Below, one piece after another: positions 19,454-27,850 of a DNA stretch of 64,000 nucleotides. The stretch comes from Chitinophagaceae bacterium (lineage in GTDB: Bacteria; Bacteroidota; Bacteroidia; Chitinophagales; Chitinophagaceae). The notes under the pieces were generated by a model, which saw only the letters and a list, made by a program, of their open reading frames with translations, searched no databases and had not been told where the DNA came from. Where the stretch lies: contig CANGTN010000007.1 in assembly GCA_947456805.1 (NCBI GenBank), positions 1 to 64,000 of the forward strand. Direction: 5' to 3'. The position numbers were made by a program, and so were the translations under genes. Numbering within the stretch: position 1 is the first letter of the stretch; each line of letters opens with the position of its first letter.

Positions 19454-19929
19454 CAACATTAGTTATAGCTGCATTGTTTACTTTTTGTTTAATGGAAGGC
19501 ATTACATGGCTTACACACAAATATGTGATGCACGGGTTTTTATGGCACTTACACGAAGATCACCATCAGCCAAACGGACATATTTTTGAAAAAAATGATG
19601 CCTTTTTTTTAATTTTTGCAATACCAAGCTGGTTGTGCATCATGCTTGGATTACAACATAATAACTATCTGGCAGCCGGGATTGGTTTTGGTATTGCCAT
19701 GTATGGTTTTGCTTATTTTATTGTGCATGAAGTAATCATTCACCAAAGAATAAAGTGGTTTACAAGAAGCAATAATCGCTACATTAAATCAATCCGATGG
19801 GCACACAAAATGCACCACAAGCATTTGTACAAAGAAGATGGCGAAAGCTTTGGGATGTTGATTGTTGCCAAAAAATATTGGGATAAAGTAAGAAGAGATG
19901 ATGCTATCAAAACAAATTCAAGTTCATGA
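19450..19929 (+). CDS. crtZ: Beta-carotene hydroxylase (CrtZ, fatty acid hydroxylase superfamily)
   Basis: Di-iron membrane hydroxylase that adds the 3-hydroxyl to a beta-ionone ring. The 159-residue protein has the histidine clusters THKYVMH, HEDHH, HEVIIH and HKMHHKH, with four membrane segments. Length fits CrtZ. It is translationally coupled to cruF by a 4-bp overlap and is the last gene of the cluster. Its presence implies that the pigment carries at least one beta ring, so a lycopene cyclase must exist elsewhere in the genome. Confidence 0.9.
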   Translation: MTTLVIAALFTFCLMEGITWLTHKYVMHGFLWHLHEDHHQPNGHIFEKNDAFFLIFAIPSWLCIMLGLQHNNYLAAGIGFGIAMYGFAYFIVHEVIIHQRIKWFTRSNNRYIKSIRWAHKMHHKHLYKEDGESFGMLIVAKKYWDKVRRDDAIKTNSSS

Positions 19930-20020
19930 TTTCAGGCTTTTTATCAGAAATCAGGTCATAATTACTTGCTTATGTTTAATATTTATTGTTTTTTCTTACC
20001 CAAGATTATCTTATAATTTC

Positions 20021-20028
20021 TATATTTG
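20021..20028 (+). promoter_or_regulatory. Candidate -7 motif of greA
   Basis: TATATTTG matches TAnnTTTG. No TTG lies at the usual -33 spacing. If used, transcription would begin around 20035, at the foot of the hairpin that follows. Confidence 0.4.
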
Positions 20029-20034
20029 TATTTG

Positions 20035-20071
20035 CAACGCTACACTAAATATGTGGCGTTGTATTTTTTTT
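20035..20071 (+). terminator. Hairpin with T8 tail in the greA leader / end of crt operon
   Basis: CAACGC (20035-20040) pairs with GCGTTG (20056-20061). An inner CAC/GTG extends the stem after a 2-nt bulge, and eight T residues follow (20064-20071). It may end crt transcription, or act as an attenuator in the greA leader, as it lies just after a -7 motif and 22 bp before the greA ATG. Confidence 0.6.
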
Positions 20072-20093
20072 ATCTATTCTAAACAAAAAGTGT

Positions 20094-20561
20094 ATGAGCG
20101 AATATGTAACAAAAGAAACCTTTGAAAAACTAAAAGCAGATTTGCACCACATGAAATCTGTTGATCGTCCTGCAGCTTCAAAAGCAATTGCAGAGGCAAG
20201 AGAAAAAGGTGATTTGAAAGAAAATGCTGAGTATGACAGTGCAAAAGAAGCACAGGGCATGTTGGAAGCAAAAATTAAACAATTAGAAGGCATTATTGCA
20301 ACAGCAAAAATTGTAGACACCAATACAATTGATACCAGCAGAGTAAGTATTTTAACCAAAGTAACCATTACCAATATGGCTACTAAAAAAACAGTCACTT
20401 ATCAGTTGGTAGGAGAGAAAGAGGCAGATTTAAAATCTGGCAAAATCTCAGCATCTTCTCCCATTGGAAAAGGATTAATGGGAAAAGTAAAAGGAGAAGT
20501 TGCAGAAGTACAGGCACCAAACGGAGTGATGAAATTTAAAATTGATGATATTACTGTGTAA
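20094..20561 (+). CDS. greA: Transcription elongation factor GreA
   Basis: Rescues backtracked RNA polymerase by stimulating transcript cleavage through its secondary channel. The 155-residue protein has an N-terminal coiled coil with the acidic tip (GDLKENAEYDSAKEAQ, where D and E activate cleavage) and a C-terminal FKBP-like domain ending SSPIGKGLMGKVKGE. Length and motifs are standard. A hairpin with a T run lies in its leader and a strong terminator follows its stop. Confidence 0.96.
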   Translation: MSEYVTKETFEKLKADLHHMKSVDRPAASKAIAEAREKGDLKENAEYDSAKEAQGMLEAKIKQLEGIIATAKIVDTNTIDTSRVSILTKVTITNMATKKTVTYQLVGEKEADLKSGKISASSPIGKGLMGKVKGEVAEVQAPNGVMKFKIDDITV

Positions 20562-20585
20562 ATATTTTCGGTGATTACATCATGT

Positions 20586-20618
20586 ATCAGAATGCAGCTT
20601 ATTGGGCTGCATTCTGAT
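20586..20618 (+). terminator. Rho-independent terminator of greA
   Basis: A perfect 13-bp stem (ATCAGAATGCAGC and GCTGCATTCTGAT) with a 7-nt loop, then TTTAAAA. It lies 24 bp after the greA stop and before the HIT gene. Confidence 0.85.
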
Positions 20619-20657
20619 TTTAAAATCAATTATTTTGCGGTTACTAAACAATTCAAT

Positions 20658-21050
20658 ATGACTATTTTTTCAAAAATTATTGCAGGAGAAATTCCTTCTT
20701 ATAAAATTGCGGAGAACAAACATTTCTTTGCCTTTCTCGATATTTTTCCTTTGCAACTTGGTCATACTTTGGTTGTTCCAAAAATTGAAGTAGATAAAAT
20801 ATTTGACGTCCCGGATGAATATTTATCATCGCTGCTAACCTTTGCAAAACCCATTGCACATGCTATTGAAAAAGCATATCCCTGCAATCGTGTAAATATC
20901 GTTACGGTTGGGTTAGAAGTGCCTCATGCACATGTACATTTAATCCCAATCAATCACCTTCATGATATGGATTTCACCAAAAAAAAACTTAAACTAACTC
21001 CCGAACAGTTGAAGCAAGTACAAGATAATGTTTTGAGTGTATTACAGTAA
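20658..21050 (+). CDS. HIT family protein
   Basis: Small nucleotide-binding hydrolase or transferase of the histidine triad family, 130 residues from ATG 20658. The triad motif HAHVHL is intact, and the N-terminus MTIFSKIIAGEIPSYKI is typical of HINT-like bacterial HIT proteins. The frame is open upstream to 20571, but that stretch contains the greA terminator, so the later ATG is right. The natural substrate is unknown; purine nucleoside phosphoramidates are usual for the family. Confidence 0.92.
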   Translation: MTIFSKIIAGEIPSYKIAENKHFFAFLDIFPLQLGHTLVVPKIEVDKIFDVPDEYLSSLLTFAKPIAHAIEKAYPCNRVNIVTVGLEVPHAHVHLIPINHLHDMDFTKKKLKLTPEQLKQVQDNVLSVLQ

Positions 21051-21095
21051 ATGTTTGATTTGGTAACCAGCCAAAGTCCGCTATTGAACTGCATT

Positions 21096-21106
21096 GGCGT
21101 CGCACC
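21096..21106 (+). repeat. Copy of the GGCGTCGCACC intergenic motif
   Basis: GGCGTCGCACC lies in the 89-bp gap between the convergent HIT and ruvC genes, flanked by ACTGC and GCAGT. The same core, inverted, lies between atpH and atpA. A shorter match (GCGTCGCAC) lies at 47111-47119. Confidence 0.4.
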
Positions 21107-21139
21107 CTTCAGCAGTATAACTTTATGGGGCAAGACATA

Positions 21140-21703
21140 TTACTTTTTACTAACCCTTCCCGGATTTTTTGTAATAAAATCTTCCCAGCCTTTTGCTTTT
21201 TTACCCTCTATAAATGTGGGGCTGCTGCTTTGGTAATGATGACAAAGTGCTACAGCCAATGCATCGGTGGCATCAAAGTATTGAGGCTTTTCTTCAATGT
21301 TTAAAATACGTTGCAACATCTTCCAAACCTGCTCTTTATCGGCATTACCATTGCCAGTAATAGATTGCTTCACTTTTTTTGGGGAGTATTCTGTAACTAA
21401 AATTCCGGCATGCATAGCAGCTGCAATCGCTACACCTTGTGCTCTGCCCAACTTTAACATGCTTTGCACATTTTTACCAAAAAATGGCGCTTCAATTGCA
21501 AATGTTTGTGGTTTATACAATTTAATAATTTCAGATACCTTGCTATGAATTTTTTCTAATCGTTCGTATATGTCTTTATGTTGTGTCAATTTCAAAACAT
21601 CTATCAACAATACCTGGGTTTTGTTGCTATCTACTTTTAGTAAAGCATATCCCATGATTTGTGTGCCGGGATCTATCCCTAAAATGATTTTTGGTTTTTG
21701 CAT
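21140..21703 (-). CDS. ruvC: Crossover junction endodeoxyribonuclease RuvC
   Basis: Resolves Holliday junctions during recombination and repair as a dimer, working with RuvAB. The 187-residue protein has the four acidic catalytic residues Asp11 (GIDPGT), Glu71 (AIEAPFFGKN), Asp144 and Asp147 (FDATDALAVA), all in family positions. Length is usual, with a short basic C-terminal tail. It is a single gene convergent with the HIT gene; ruvA and ruvB are not in the window. Confidence 0.95.
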   Translation of the reverse strand: MQKPKIILGIDPGTQIMGYALLKVDSNKTQVLLIDVLKLTQHKDIYERLEKIHSKVSEIIKLYKPQTFAIEAPFFGKNVQSMLKLGRAQGVAIAAAMHAGILVTEYSPKKVKQSITGNGNADKEQVWKMLQRILNIEEKPQYFDATDALAVALCHHYQSSSPTFIEGKKAKGWEDFITKNPGRVSKK

Positions 21704-21863
21704 TATTGAGTGAAAATAGTAAAATCTAAATTGATAGCGATGATGTTTGAATGATAAGTGTTAAATAAAATGATTTTTGAGTTAACTTGTAATGTTGTTT
21801 AGTTGCTGAAATAATTTTCTATATGCAGCCTAAATCTTTTCTTTGTGAAGAAAAAAAAATAAT

Positions 21864-22853
21864 CTGAAGCGTAATAAAAAAATATTTTTTAATTATATAC
21901 TTGGCCCTATATTGTTTATATGGCTTACGTATAGTATTTATGAGCAAATATTACGTCAACCGGATTTGCCAAAAGCCTGGCATTCAATTATCGAATCCTT
22001 ATATACTGCAAGTTCGTGGAGGTTGTATGTAGTTTTTGTTTTGATGTTTGTAAACTGGGGTTTAGAAGCAAGAAAATGGCAACTGCTTGTGGCACATGTT
22101 CAAAAAATATCTTTTTTCCGTTCCTATCGTGCAATCTTTACAGGGCAAGCGATTGCATTGAATACCGTAAATGGAATGGGTGAATATGTTGGCAGGGTGG
22201 TGTACTTAGAAGATGGTAACAGAATCAGGGCAATTTCATTATCTATCATAGGTAGTCTGAGTCAGATTATTGTAACAATGGTGCTTGGATTAACCGGTTT
22301 GTTTTTTGTGAAGTATACCATTTTAAGCGACTTACATATGTTGCAAGGGTTAAGTAAATTTTGGTTGAATGGCTTTATGTATGCCATGAGTTTGGGTACT
22401 TTGATAATTGTAGTTTTTTATTTTAATTTATCATGGATTACGAAGCTGTTAGAAAAAATACCCTTCGTAGCCAAATACAGTTTTTATATTCAAAAAATTG
22501 AAGACTTCCATTGGAAAGAATTGACAAAAATTTTGATACTTTCTTTCGTGAGATACATTGTGTTTGTAATACAATATTTATTATTGCTACAATTATTTCA
22601 TGTAGAGGCAGATGCGGTGAGTTTGGTTTGGATGGTTTGTGTATTATTTTTGGTTTTGGCTGTAGTGCCAACGATACCTGTCGCAGAGTTGGGATTGAGG
22701 GGCGAAGCTAGTAAACAACTATTTGGATTGCTCAGCACCAATGCATTGGGAATCGTTTTTACGGCTGTTTTTATTTGGTTAATCAATCGAGTATTACCTG
22801 CAATTGCAGGGAGTTTGTTTATTTTAGGCGTAAGATTATTTAAAAGCAAATGA
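21864..22853 (+). CDS. Flippase-like membrane protein (lysylphosphatidylglycerol synthase TM family)
   Basis: Polytopic inner-membrane protein of about 313-330 residues in the COG0392/AglD-like group, whose members are linked to lipid or glycolipid transport. Seen: about eight hydrophobic helices, GLEARKWQLL, and NGMGEYVGRV near the middle of the first half, which is typical of the family. The 5' end is uncertain. The first normal start codon is TTG 21912, but it cuts into the first helix. The frame stays open to 21849 and encodes a natural N-terminus (KRNKKIFFNYILGPILFIW) with only CTG 21864 as a start. An ATG at 21823 is one frame off across an A9 run. It overlaps the DUF3108 gene by 4 bp. 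Confidence 0.8.
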   Translation: MKRNKKIFFNYILGPILFIWLTYSIYEQILRQPDLPKAWHSIIESLYTASSWRLYVVFVLMFVNWGLEARKWQLLVAHVQKISFFRSYRAIFTGQAIALNTVNGMGEYVGRVVYLEDGNRIRAISLSIIGSLSQIIVTMVLGLTGLFFVKYTILSDLHMLQGLSKFWLNGFMYAMSLGTLIIVVFYFNLSWITKLLEKIPFVAKYSFYIQKIEDFHWKELTKILILSFVRYIVFVIQYLLLLQLFHVEADAVSLVWMVCVLFLVLAVVPTIPVAELGLRGEASKQLFGLLSTNALGIVFTAVFIWLINRVLPAIAGSLFILGVRLFKSK

Positions 22854-23644
22854 TAAAATCAATCACCGTTATAGTGGCTTTTTTTTGGACAATTAGATTG
22901 TCCGGTGGAGATGATTTTTGTGGGTTGCGCAATAATTCATTTCAAGATGGAGAGAGTATTACATTTACTGTTTTTTACAATGCATTGGGGATTTATGTAA
23001 ATGCAGGAAGTGCAACTTTTTCAGTTTCGCAAGAGCGATTAAATAATAAAGAAGTATATCATATTACCGGAATAGGAACAAGTAATTCAAGTTACGACTG
23101 GATTTTTAAAGTAAGAGATCGATACGAAAGTTTTATAGATACCTCAACTTTACGACCAATAAAATTTGTACGAAATGTAGATGAAGGCGGCTATAAAATT
23201 TATGAAAATATCAACTTTAATGCACGAACAAATACAGCAATTACTACAAAAGGAGTCTTCAAAGTACCGCCTTGTGTACAAGATGTGTTGAGCAGTATTT
23301 ATTATGCCCGAAATATTGATTTTGATAAATATAATGTTGGAGATAAAATTCCGTTTACCATGTTTTTAGATAATGAAGTTTACAACTTGTACATCAAATA
23401 CATGGGAAGAGAAACAGTGAAAACAAGGTATGGTAAATTTAATACCATTAAGTTTAAACCATTGTTGGTGAAAGGTACCTTGTTTGAAGGCGGAGAAAAA
23501 ATGACTGTTTGGGTAAGTGATGATGCCAACCATATCCCCCTTCGTATCGAAAGTCCAATTGTTGTTGGCTCTGTAAAGGTTGATATGATGATGTATAAAA
23601 ATCTACGTCATCCACTTACCTCAATGATTAGTTTTAAGAATTGA
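22850..23644 (+). CDS. DUF3108 domain-containing protein
   Basis: Predicted exported protein of 264 residues, function unknown. It has a hydrophobic N-terminus (MIKSITVIVAFFWTI) that looks like a signal peptide. A beta-rich DUF3108 fold follows: ESITFTVFYNALGIYVNAG, then DWIFKVRDRYESF and LFEGGEKMTVWVSDD near the end. The ATG overlaps the stop of the flippase-like gene (ATGA), so the two are translationally coupled and probably share a role in the envelope. It is convergent with the LytTR regulator gene. Confidence 0.85.
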   Translation: MIKSITVIVAFFWTIRLSGGDDFCGLRNNSFQDGESITFTVFYNALGIYVNAGSATFSVSQERLNNKEVYHITGIGTSNSSYDWIFKVRDRYESFIDTSTLRPIKFVRNVDEGGYKIYENINFNARTNTAITTKGVFKVPPCVQDVLSSIYYARNIDFDKYNVGDKIPFTMFLDNEVYNLYIKYMGRETVKTRYGKFNTIKFKPLLVKGTLFEGGEKMTVWVSDDANHIPLRIESPIVVGSVKVDMMMYKNLRHPLTSMISFKN

Positions 23645-23688
23645 TTGTTAGATTAACTGACTTTTTTCAAGTGAATTTAGTAAAGAAA

Positions 23689-24417
23689 CTACAAACTCAT
23701 CATCTCTTTAAACTTTACAGTTTGTCTTCTGCTAACTTCAATTTTTTCACCGCCTTTTAATTCTATTAGTAATCCGCCATTAAAGTACGGTTCTATTTTT
23801 TCTATCCAGCGTAGGTTGATAATGTGTTTTCGATTGGCTCTGAAAAAATTACGTTCGTCTAATCTTTCTTCCAAAGCATTTAATGATTTTAAAATTAAAG
23901 GTTTATTTGTTCCAAAAAATACTTTTGCATAATTGCCAACACTTTCAAACAAGCGGATTTCATGCAGTTTTACAAACCAGCATTTTTCGCCATCTTTTAC
24001 AAATACCTGATCATCTTCAGTTAATAAACCACGCCCGTTTTGTGCACTGGCTTGTTCTTTCTGAATTTCATAATGCAGCTTTTGAATAGCGTCGTTAAGG
24101 CGTTTGGGCTCAATCGGTTTTAATAAATAATCTAATGCATTTACTTCAAATGCTTTAATCGCATATTCATCATAAGCAGTTGTAAAAATTACTCTTGGTG
24201 CTTTGTCTATTTCTGCCAACAAATCAAATCCAGTTTTTCCAGGCATTTGAATGTCTAGAAAAATTAATTCGGGTGCTAATTCTTCAATTTTTTCAATGCC
24301 TTCATCTACATTAGTTGCTTCTTCAATTACGTCTATATCACTATGCTGTTGCAATAATTTTTTTAGTTCATTTCTTGCTAATCTTTCGTCGTCAATAATA
24401 ATTGTTCTGATAGGCAT
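23689..24417 (-). CDS. LytTR family response regulator
   Basis: Two-component output protein of 242 residues. It has an N-terminal receiver domain with the acidic pocket (IIDDERLARNE), the phosphoacceptor aspartate in LIFLDIQMPGKTG, the conserved Thr in IFTTAYDEYA and the Lys in LLKPIE. A C-terminal LytTR DNA-binding domain follows (about 135-240: RANRKHIINLRWIEKIEP). It lies 11 bp after the sensor kinase gene on the same strand and is its evident partner. Targets are not visible from sequence. Confidence 0.94.
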   Translation of the reverse strand: MPIRTIIIDDERLARNELKKLLQQHSDIDVIEEATNVDEGIEKIEELAPELIFLDIQMPGKTGFDLLAEIDKAPRVIFTTAYDEYAIKAFEVNALDYLLKPIEPKRLNDAIQKLHYEIQKEQASAQNGRGLLTEDDQVFVKDGEKCWFVKLHEIRLFESVGNYAKVFFGTNKPLILKSLNALEERLDERNFFRANRKHIINLRWIEKIEPYFNGGLLIELKGGEKIEVSRRQTVKFKEMMSL

Positions 24418-24428
24418 ATGATTCTGTT

Positions 24429-25469
24429 TTAATTTTTAATGGGCATAATTACTTTTGCTTCAACTTTATTATTATCCAATTCATGCAATGAAAAAGTTGC
24501 TTCATTGCCATAAAGATGTTGTAGTCTGTTTTGTGTACTTACAACTCCAAAACCAACACTGTTAACCGTACCATTTAAGGTTCCGGAATTTTGCACAATC
24601 AATACATGATGTTCGCTTTCAATTTTAGAAATAATTTTTACAATGCTGCCCTTTGTTTGTTTATTAATTCCGTGTTTAATTGCGTTTTCCGCAAGGGTTT
24701 GAAGCATCATAGGTGGGACATTCAAATCCAAAGTTTCATCATCAATTTCATACGCTAATTGTAGCCTTTCTTCAAAACGAATTTTTTCAAGTGCCAGATA
24801 ATCTTTCACAATATTTAATTCTGCTTCCAATGATGTTGTTTCTATTTTTTCTGCCAACATGCTACTTCTTAAAATATTACTCAATTCAGTAATTGCTGTT
24901 CTTGCCCTTATTGGGTTTTCATCTACCAATGCACGAATGCTATTCAGTGCATTAAAAATAAAATGTGGATTGATATGAGATTTAATTGTCTTCAATTCTA
25001 GTTCTTTAATCAATGTTTCCATACGTATTTGATCTACCTGTGCTCTTCTTCCCGCAACCACATAATGCCATACGTAGTAAATAGAAATCCACAATAAAAT
25101 AATGGGAGAATCATTGAATAAATTATATAAAAATCTTTGCTGAATAGAAGCTTTTCTTTGCGGGTTATACCAGCCCAAATATTCCACCATCCAGCTGTTG
25201 GTAAGGCTATAGCAAATACAAGCGGTGAATACACCAATTAATAAAATAAACCAATGCTTTTTTATAATCGGTGGCAACAACTTAAATCTTCTAATGTATA
25301 AACGTAATAAATGCGTAAATAAAATTCCAAATCCTACGGATAACGATAGTCGTTTAAAAAAAAGTGGTGTCATTCCTCTGTCAAAAACAAACGAAAAAAA
25401 CATTATGGCTAGACTGTAAAAAATCCATCCTGTTAATTGACATATCCAGTAATCTCTGTTTTTTTTCAT
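24429..25469 (-). CDS. LytS-like sensor histidine kinase
   Basis: Membrane-bound sensor kinase of 346 residues from ATG 25469; an in-frame TTG at 25496 adds nine residues and is less likely. Four membrane helices span about residues 8-150. The His_kinase domain (PF06580 type) carries the phosphoacceptor histidine in KSHINPHFIFNALNSIRAL, then an ATPase domain with ENAIKHG and GFGVVSTQNRL. There is no periplasmic sensor domain, so the signal may come through the membrane itself. It forms a pair with the LytTR regulator directly downstream. Confidence 0.92.
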   Translation of the reverse strand: MKKNRDYWICQLTGWIFYSLAIMFFSFVFDRGMTPLFFKRLSLSVGFGILFTHLLRLYIRRFKLLPPIIKKHWFILLIGVFTACICYSLTNSWMVEYLGWYNPQRKASIQQRFLYNLFNDSPIILLWISIYYVWHYVVAGRRAQVDQIRMETLIKELELKTIKSHINPHFIFNALNSIRALVDENPIRARTAITELSNILRSSMLAEKIETTSLEAELNIVKDYLALEKIRFEERLQLAYEIDDETLDLNVPPMMLQTLAENAIKHGINKQTKGSIVKIISKIESEHHVLIVQNSGTLNGTVNSVGFGVVSTQNRLQHLYGNEATFSLHELDNNKVEAKVIMPIKN

Positions 25470-25656
25470 ATTCGGTAAAGATAATTTTACAACCAAACAA
25501 AAATTCTGAATTATTGTTTCAATGGTGAATAATGTATGTGTACGGCAAAAACGAAATTAAAAAGTAGTTTACAATTTAATTTTTTGTATTTTTAATATCA
25601 CCCAACTAACGATTAGCAATTCACAAATCACTATTTTTACAAATCAAATTAGCAAT

Positions 25657-27591
25657 ATGGAGATAACTCCCGGAAAATTACTTGCAGGTATCAATAGCCC
25701 TGATGATTTAAAAAAAATCAGTAGAGAAGAATTACACCAGGTTTGCAATGAATTGCGTCAATATATTATTGATATTGTAAGTGTACACGGTGGACATTTT
25801 GCTGCAAGCTTAGGCGTAGTAGAACTAAGTGTGGCATTGCATTACGCCTACAATACACCATACGACCAGTTGGTTTGGGATGTAGGTCATCAGGCATATG
25901 GGCATAAAATTTTAACTGGTCGCAGAGATAATTTTCACACCAATAGAAAATACAATGGCTTAAGCGGATTTCCAAAACGTAGCGAAAGTGAATATGATAC
26001 TTTTGGAGTAGGACATTCCTCTACATCAATATCTGCTGCATTAGGAATGGCCATTGCATCAAAATACAAAGGCGAAAACAGAAAAAGTGTTGCAATTATT
26101 GGCGATGGGAGTATGACAGCAGGTATGGCTTTCGAAGCCATGAATCATGCCGGCGTTGCCGAAGCTGATATGCTCGTAATATTGAACGATAACTGCATGA
26201 GTATTGACCCAAATGTGGGTGCTTTGAAAGAATATTTAACCGACATCACCACTTCTCATACTTACAATAAAGTACGTGATGATGTTTGGAAGTTAATGGG
26301 TAAACTCCCTATTGGTAAAAGTTTCACCAGAGAGATGGCTAGTAAGTTAGAAGCAAGTGTAAAAGGAATGGTGAGTAAAAGCAGCAACTTATTTGAGGCA
26401 TTAAATTTTAGATATTTTGGCCCGATTGACGGACACAATATTACCAAGTTGGTAGATACATTAAAAGATTTGAGAGATATTCCGGGTCCTAAATTATTGC
26501 ATGTAATTACTGTAAAAGGAAAGGGTTATGCATTGGCAGAAAAAGATCAAACCAAATGGCATGCACCAGGTTTATTTGATAAAGTAACCGGCGAAATATT
26601 TAAGAAACCAATACTTGCACCGCAGCCTCCAAAATACCAGGATGTTTTTGGACATACCATGATTGAGTTAGCAGAAATGAATGATAAAATAATGGCAGTT
26701 ACTCCGGCAATGCCAAGTGGTTCTTCCTTAAAATATATGATGGAAAAAATGCCACATCGTGCTTTTGATGTAGGTATTTGCGAGCAACATGCAGCAACCT
26801 TAAGTGCAGGTTTGGCAACCCAAGGAATGAAAGTATTTTGTAATATTTATTCTTCATTCATGCAGCGTGCATATGATCAAGTAGTGCATGATATTGCGAT
26901 ACAAAAATTACCTGTCACATTATGTTTAGATAGGGCCGGGTTGGTAGGCGATGATGGTCCTACACATCATGGATGCTATGACATTCCATACTTCCGTTGT
27001 ATTCCCAATATGATTATTGCTGCTCCAATGAACGAGCAGGAATTAAGAAATTTAATGTACACTTCACAATTAAAAACTACCACACTTCCTTTTGTCATTC
27101 GCTATCCACGTGGCGAAGGTGTTATGCCCGAGTGGAGAACTCCATTCGAAGCAATTGAAATTGGTAAAGGCAGAAAGATTAAAGATGGAGAAGGTATTGC
27201 TATTTTATCTTTCGGTCATCCGGGCAATTTTGTACAAGCTGCTATTCGCGAACTGAAAACAGAAGGCATCAATCCGGCACATTACGATATGCGTTTTGTA
27301 AAACCAATTGATGAAGCTTTGTTGCATGAAGTGTTTGGTAAATTTAATAAAGTAATTACCATTGAAGACGGAACAGTTGTTGGCGGATTCGGCAGTGCTG
27401 TTTTAGAATTCATGGCACAACACAATTATACAGCGCAGGTTAAAATGCTGGGTATTCCGGATAGATTGGTAGAACATGGAACCCCAAAAGAATTGCACAG
27501 AGAATGTGAGTACGATGCACAAGCAGTTGCCAATGCCGTTCGTGAAATGAAGCATGCCGAAGTGGCTGTAAAAAGTAAAGTAGTTAATTAA
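25657..27591 (+). CDS. dxs: 1-deoxy-D-xylulose-5-phosphate synthase
   Basis: Thiamine diphosphate enzyme that joins pyruvate and glyceraldehyde 3-phosphate, the first step of the MEP isoprenoid pathway. The 644-residue protein has VWDVGHQAYGHKIL, the TPP motif GDGSMTAGMAFEAMNHAG followed by LNDNCMS, and the transketolase-like DVGICEQHAATLSAGLA and DRAGLVGDDGPTHHG. Length is normal. It stands alone, divergent from the LytS kinase, and would supply precursors to the carotenoid cluster and to GGGP synthase in this window. Confidence 0.97.
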   Translation: MEITPGKLLAGINSPDDLKKISREELHQVCNELRQYIIDIVSVHGGHFAASLGVVELSVALHYAYNTPYDQLVWDVGHQAYGHKILTGRRDNFHTNRKYNGLSGFPKRSESEYDTFGVGHSSTSISAALGMAIASKYKGENRKSVAIIGDGSMTAGMAFEAMNHAGVAEADMLVILNDNCMSIDPNVGALKEYLTDITTSHTYNKVRDDVWKLMGKLPIGKSFTREMASKLEASVKGMVSKSSNLFEALNFRYFGPIDGHNITKLVDTLKDLRDIPGPKLLHVITVKGKGYALAEKDQTKWHAPGLFDKVTGEIFKKPILAPQPPKYQDVFGHTMIELAEMNDKIMAVTPAMPSGSSLKYMMEKMPHRAFDVGICEQHAATLSAGLATQGMKVFCNIYSSFMQRAYDQVVHDIAIQKLPVTLCLDRAGLVGDDGPTHHGCYDIPYFRCIPNMIIAAPMNEQELRNLMYTSQLKTTTLPFVIRYPRGEGVMPEWRTPFEAIEIGKGRKIKDGEGIAILSFGHPGNFVQAAIRELKTEGINPAHYDMRFVKPIDEALLHEVFGKFNKVITIEDGTVVGGFGSAVLEFMAQHNYTAQVKMLGIPDRLVEHGTPKELHRECEYDAQAVANAVREMKHAEVAVKSKVVN

Positions 27592-27701
27592 TCAATTCTT
27601 ATTATTTACTTACATAAAAAGTAATTTAATATTTATTTGTTGGGGCAATCGGCTGTAACGCTTTGCCAATCTGCATTTGGGGCTTTACGCATGTAGTCCT
27701 C

Positions 27702-27772
27702 GCAAAGCTGCGGGCTACTTTGCTGCAATCCCTATGCCTTTGTACTGTTGCACTTGATTGAACTTTTGAATT
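27702..27772 (+). repeat. CTGCGGGCTA intergenic repeat, copy 1
   Basis: A stretch centred on GCTGCGGGCTACTTTGCTGC, with diverged copies at 29215-29284 and 30953-31025. The three copies share the order CTGCGGGCTA, TTTGCTG, AAT(C/T)CCT and a CACTT/TGAAC-like end. All lie beyond the 3' ends or upstream of the tail-fibre-like genes. No function is apparent. Confidence 0.5.
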
Positions 27773-27804
27773 TTTATTGGTGTAGCAAATGCTATCAATA
27801 AAAA

Positions 27805-27826
27805 CGGCGTAGTGAATACTACGCCG
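27805..27826 (-). terminator. Terminator of the first tail-fibre-like gene
   Basis: A perfect 9-bp stem (CGGCGTAGT and ACTACGCCG) with a 4-nt loop, 25 bp beyond the stop of the minus-strand gene. On that strand it is followed by TTTTTATTG. Confidence 0.8.
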
Positions 27827-27850
27827 AGTGTGAGGAATCGACTAAAAAAA

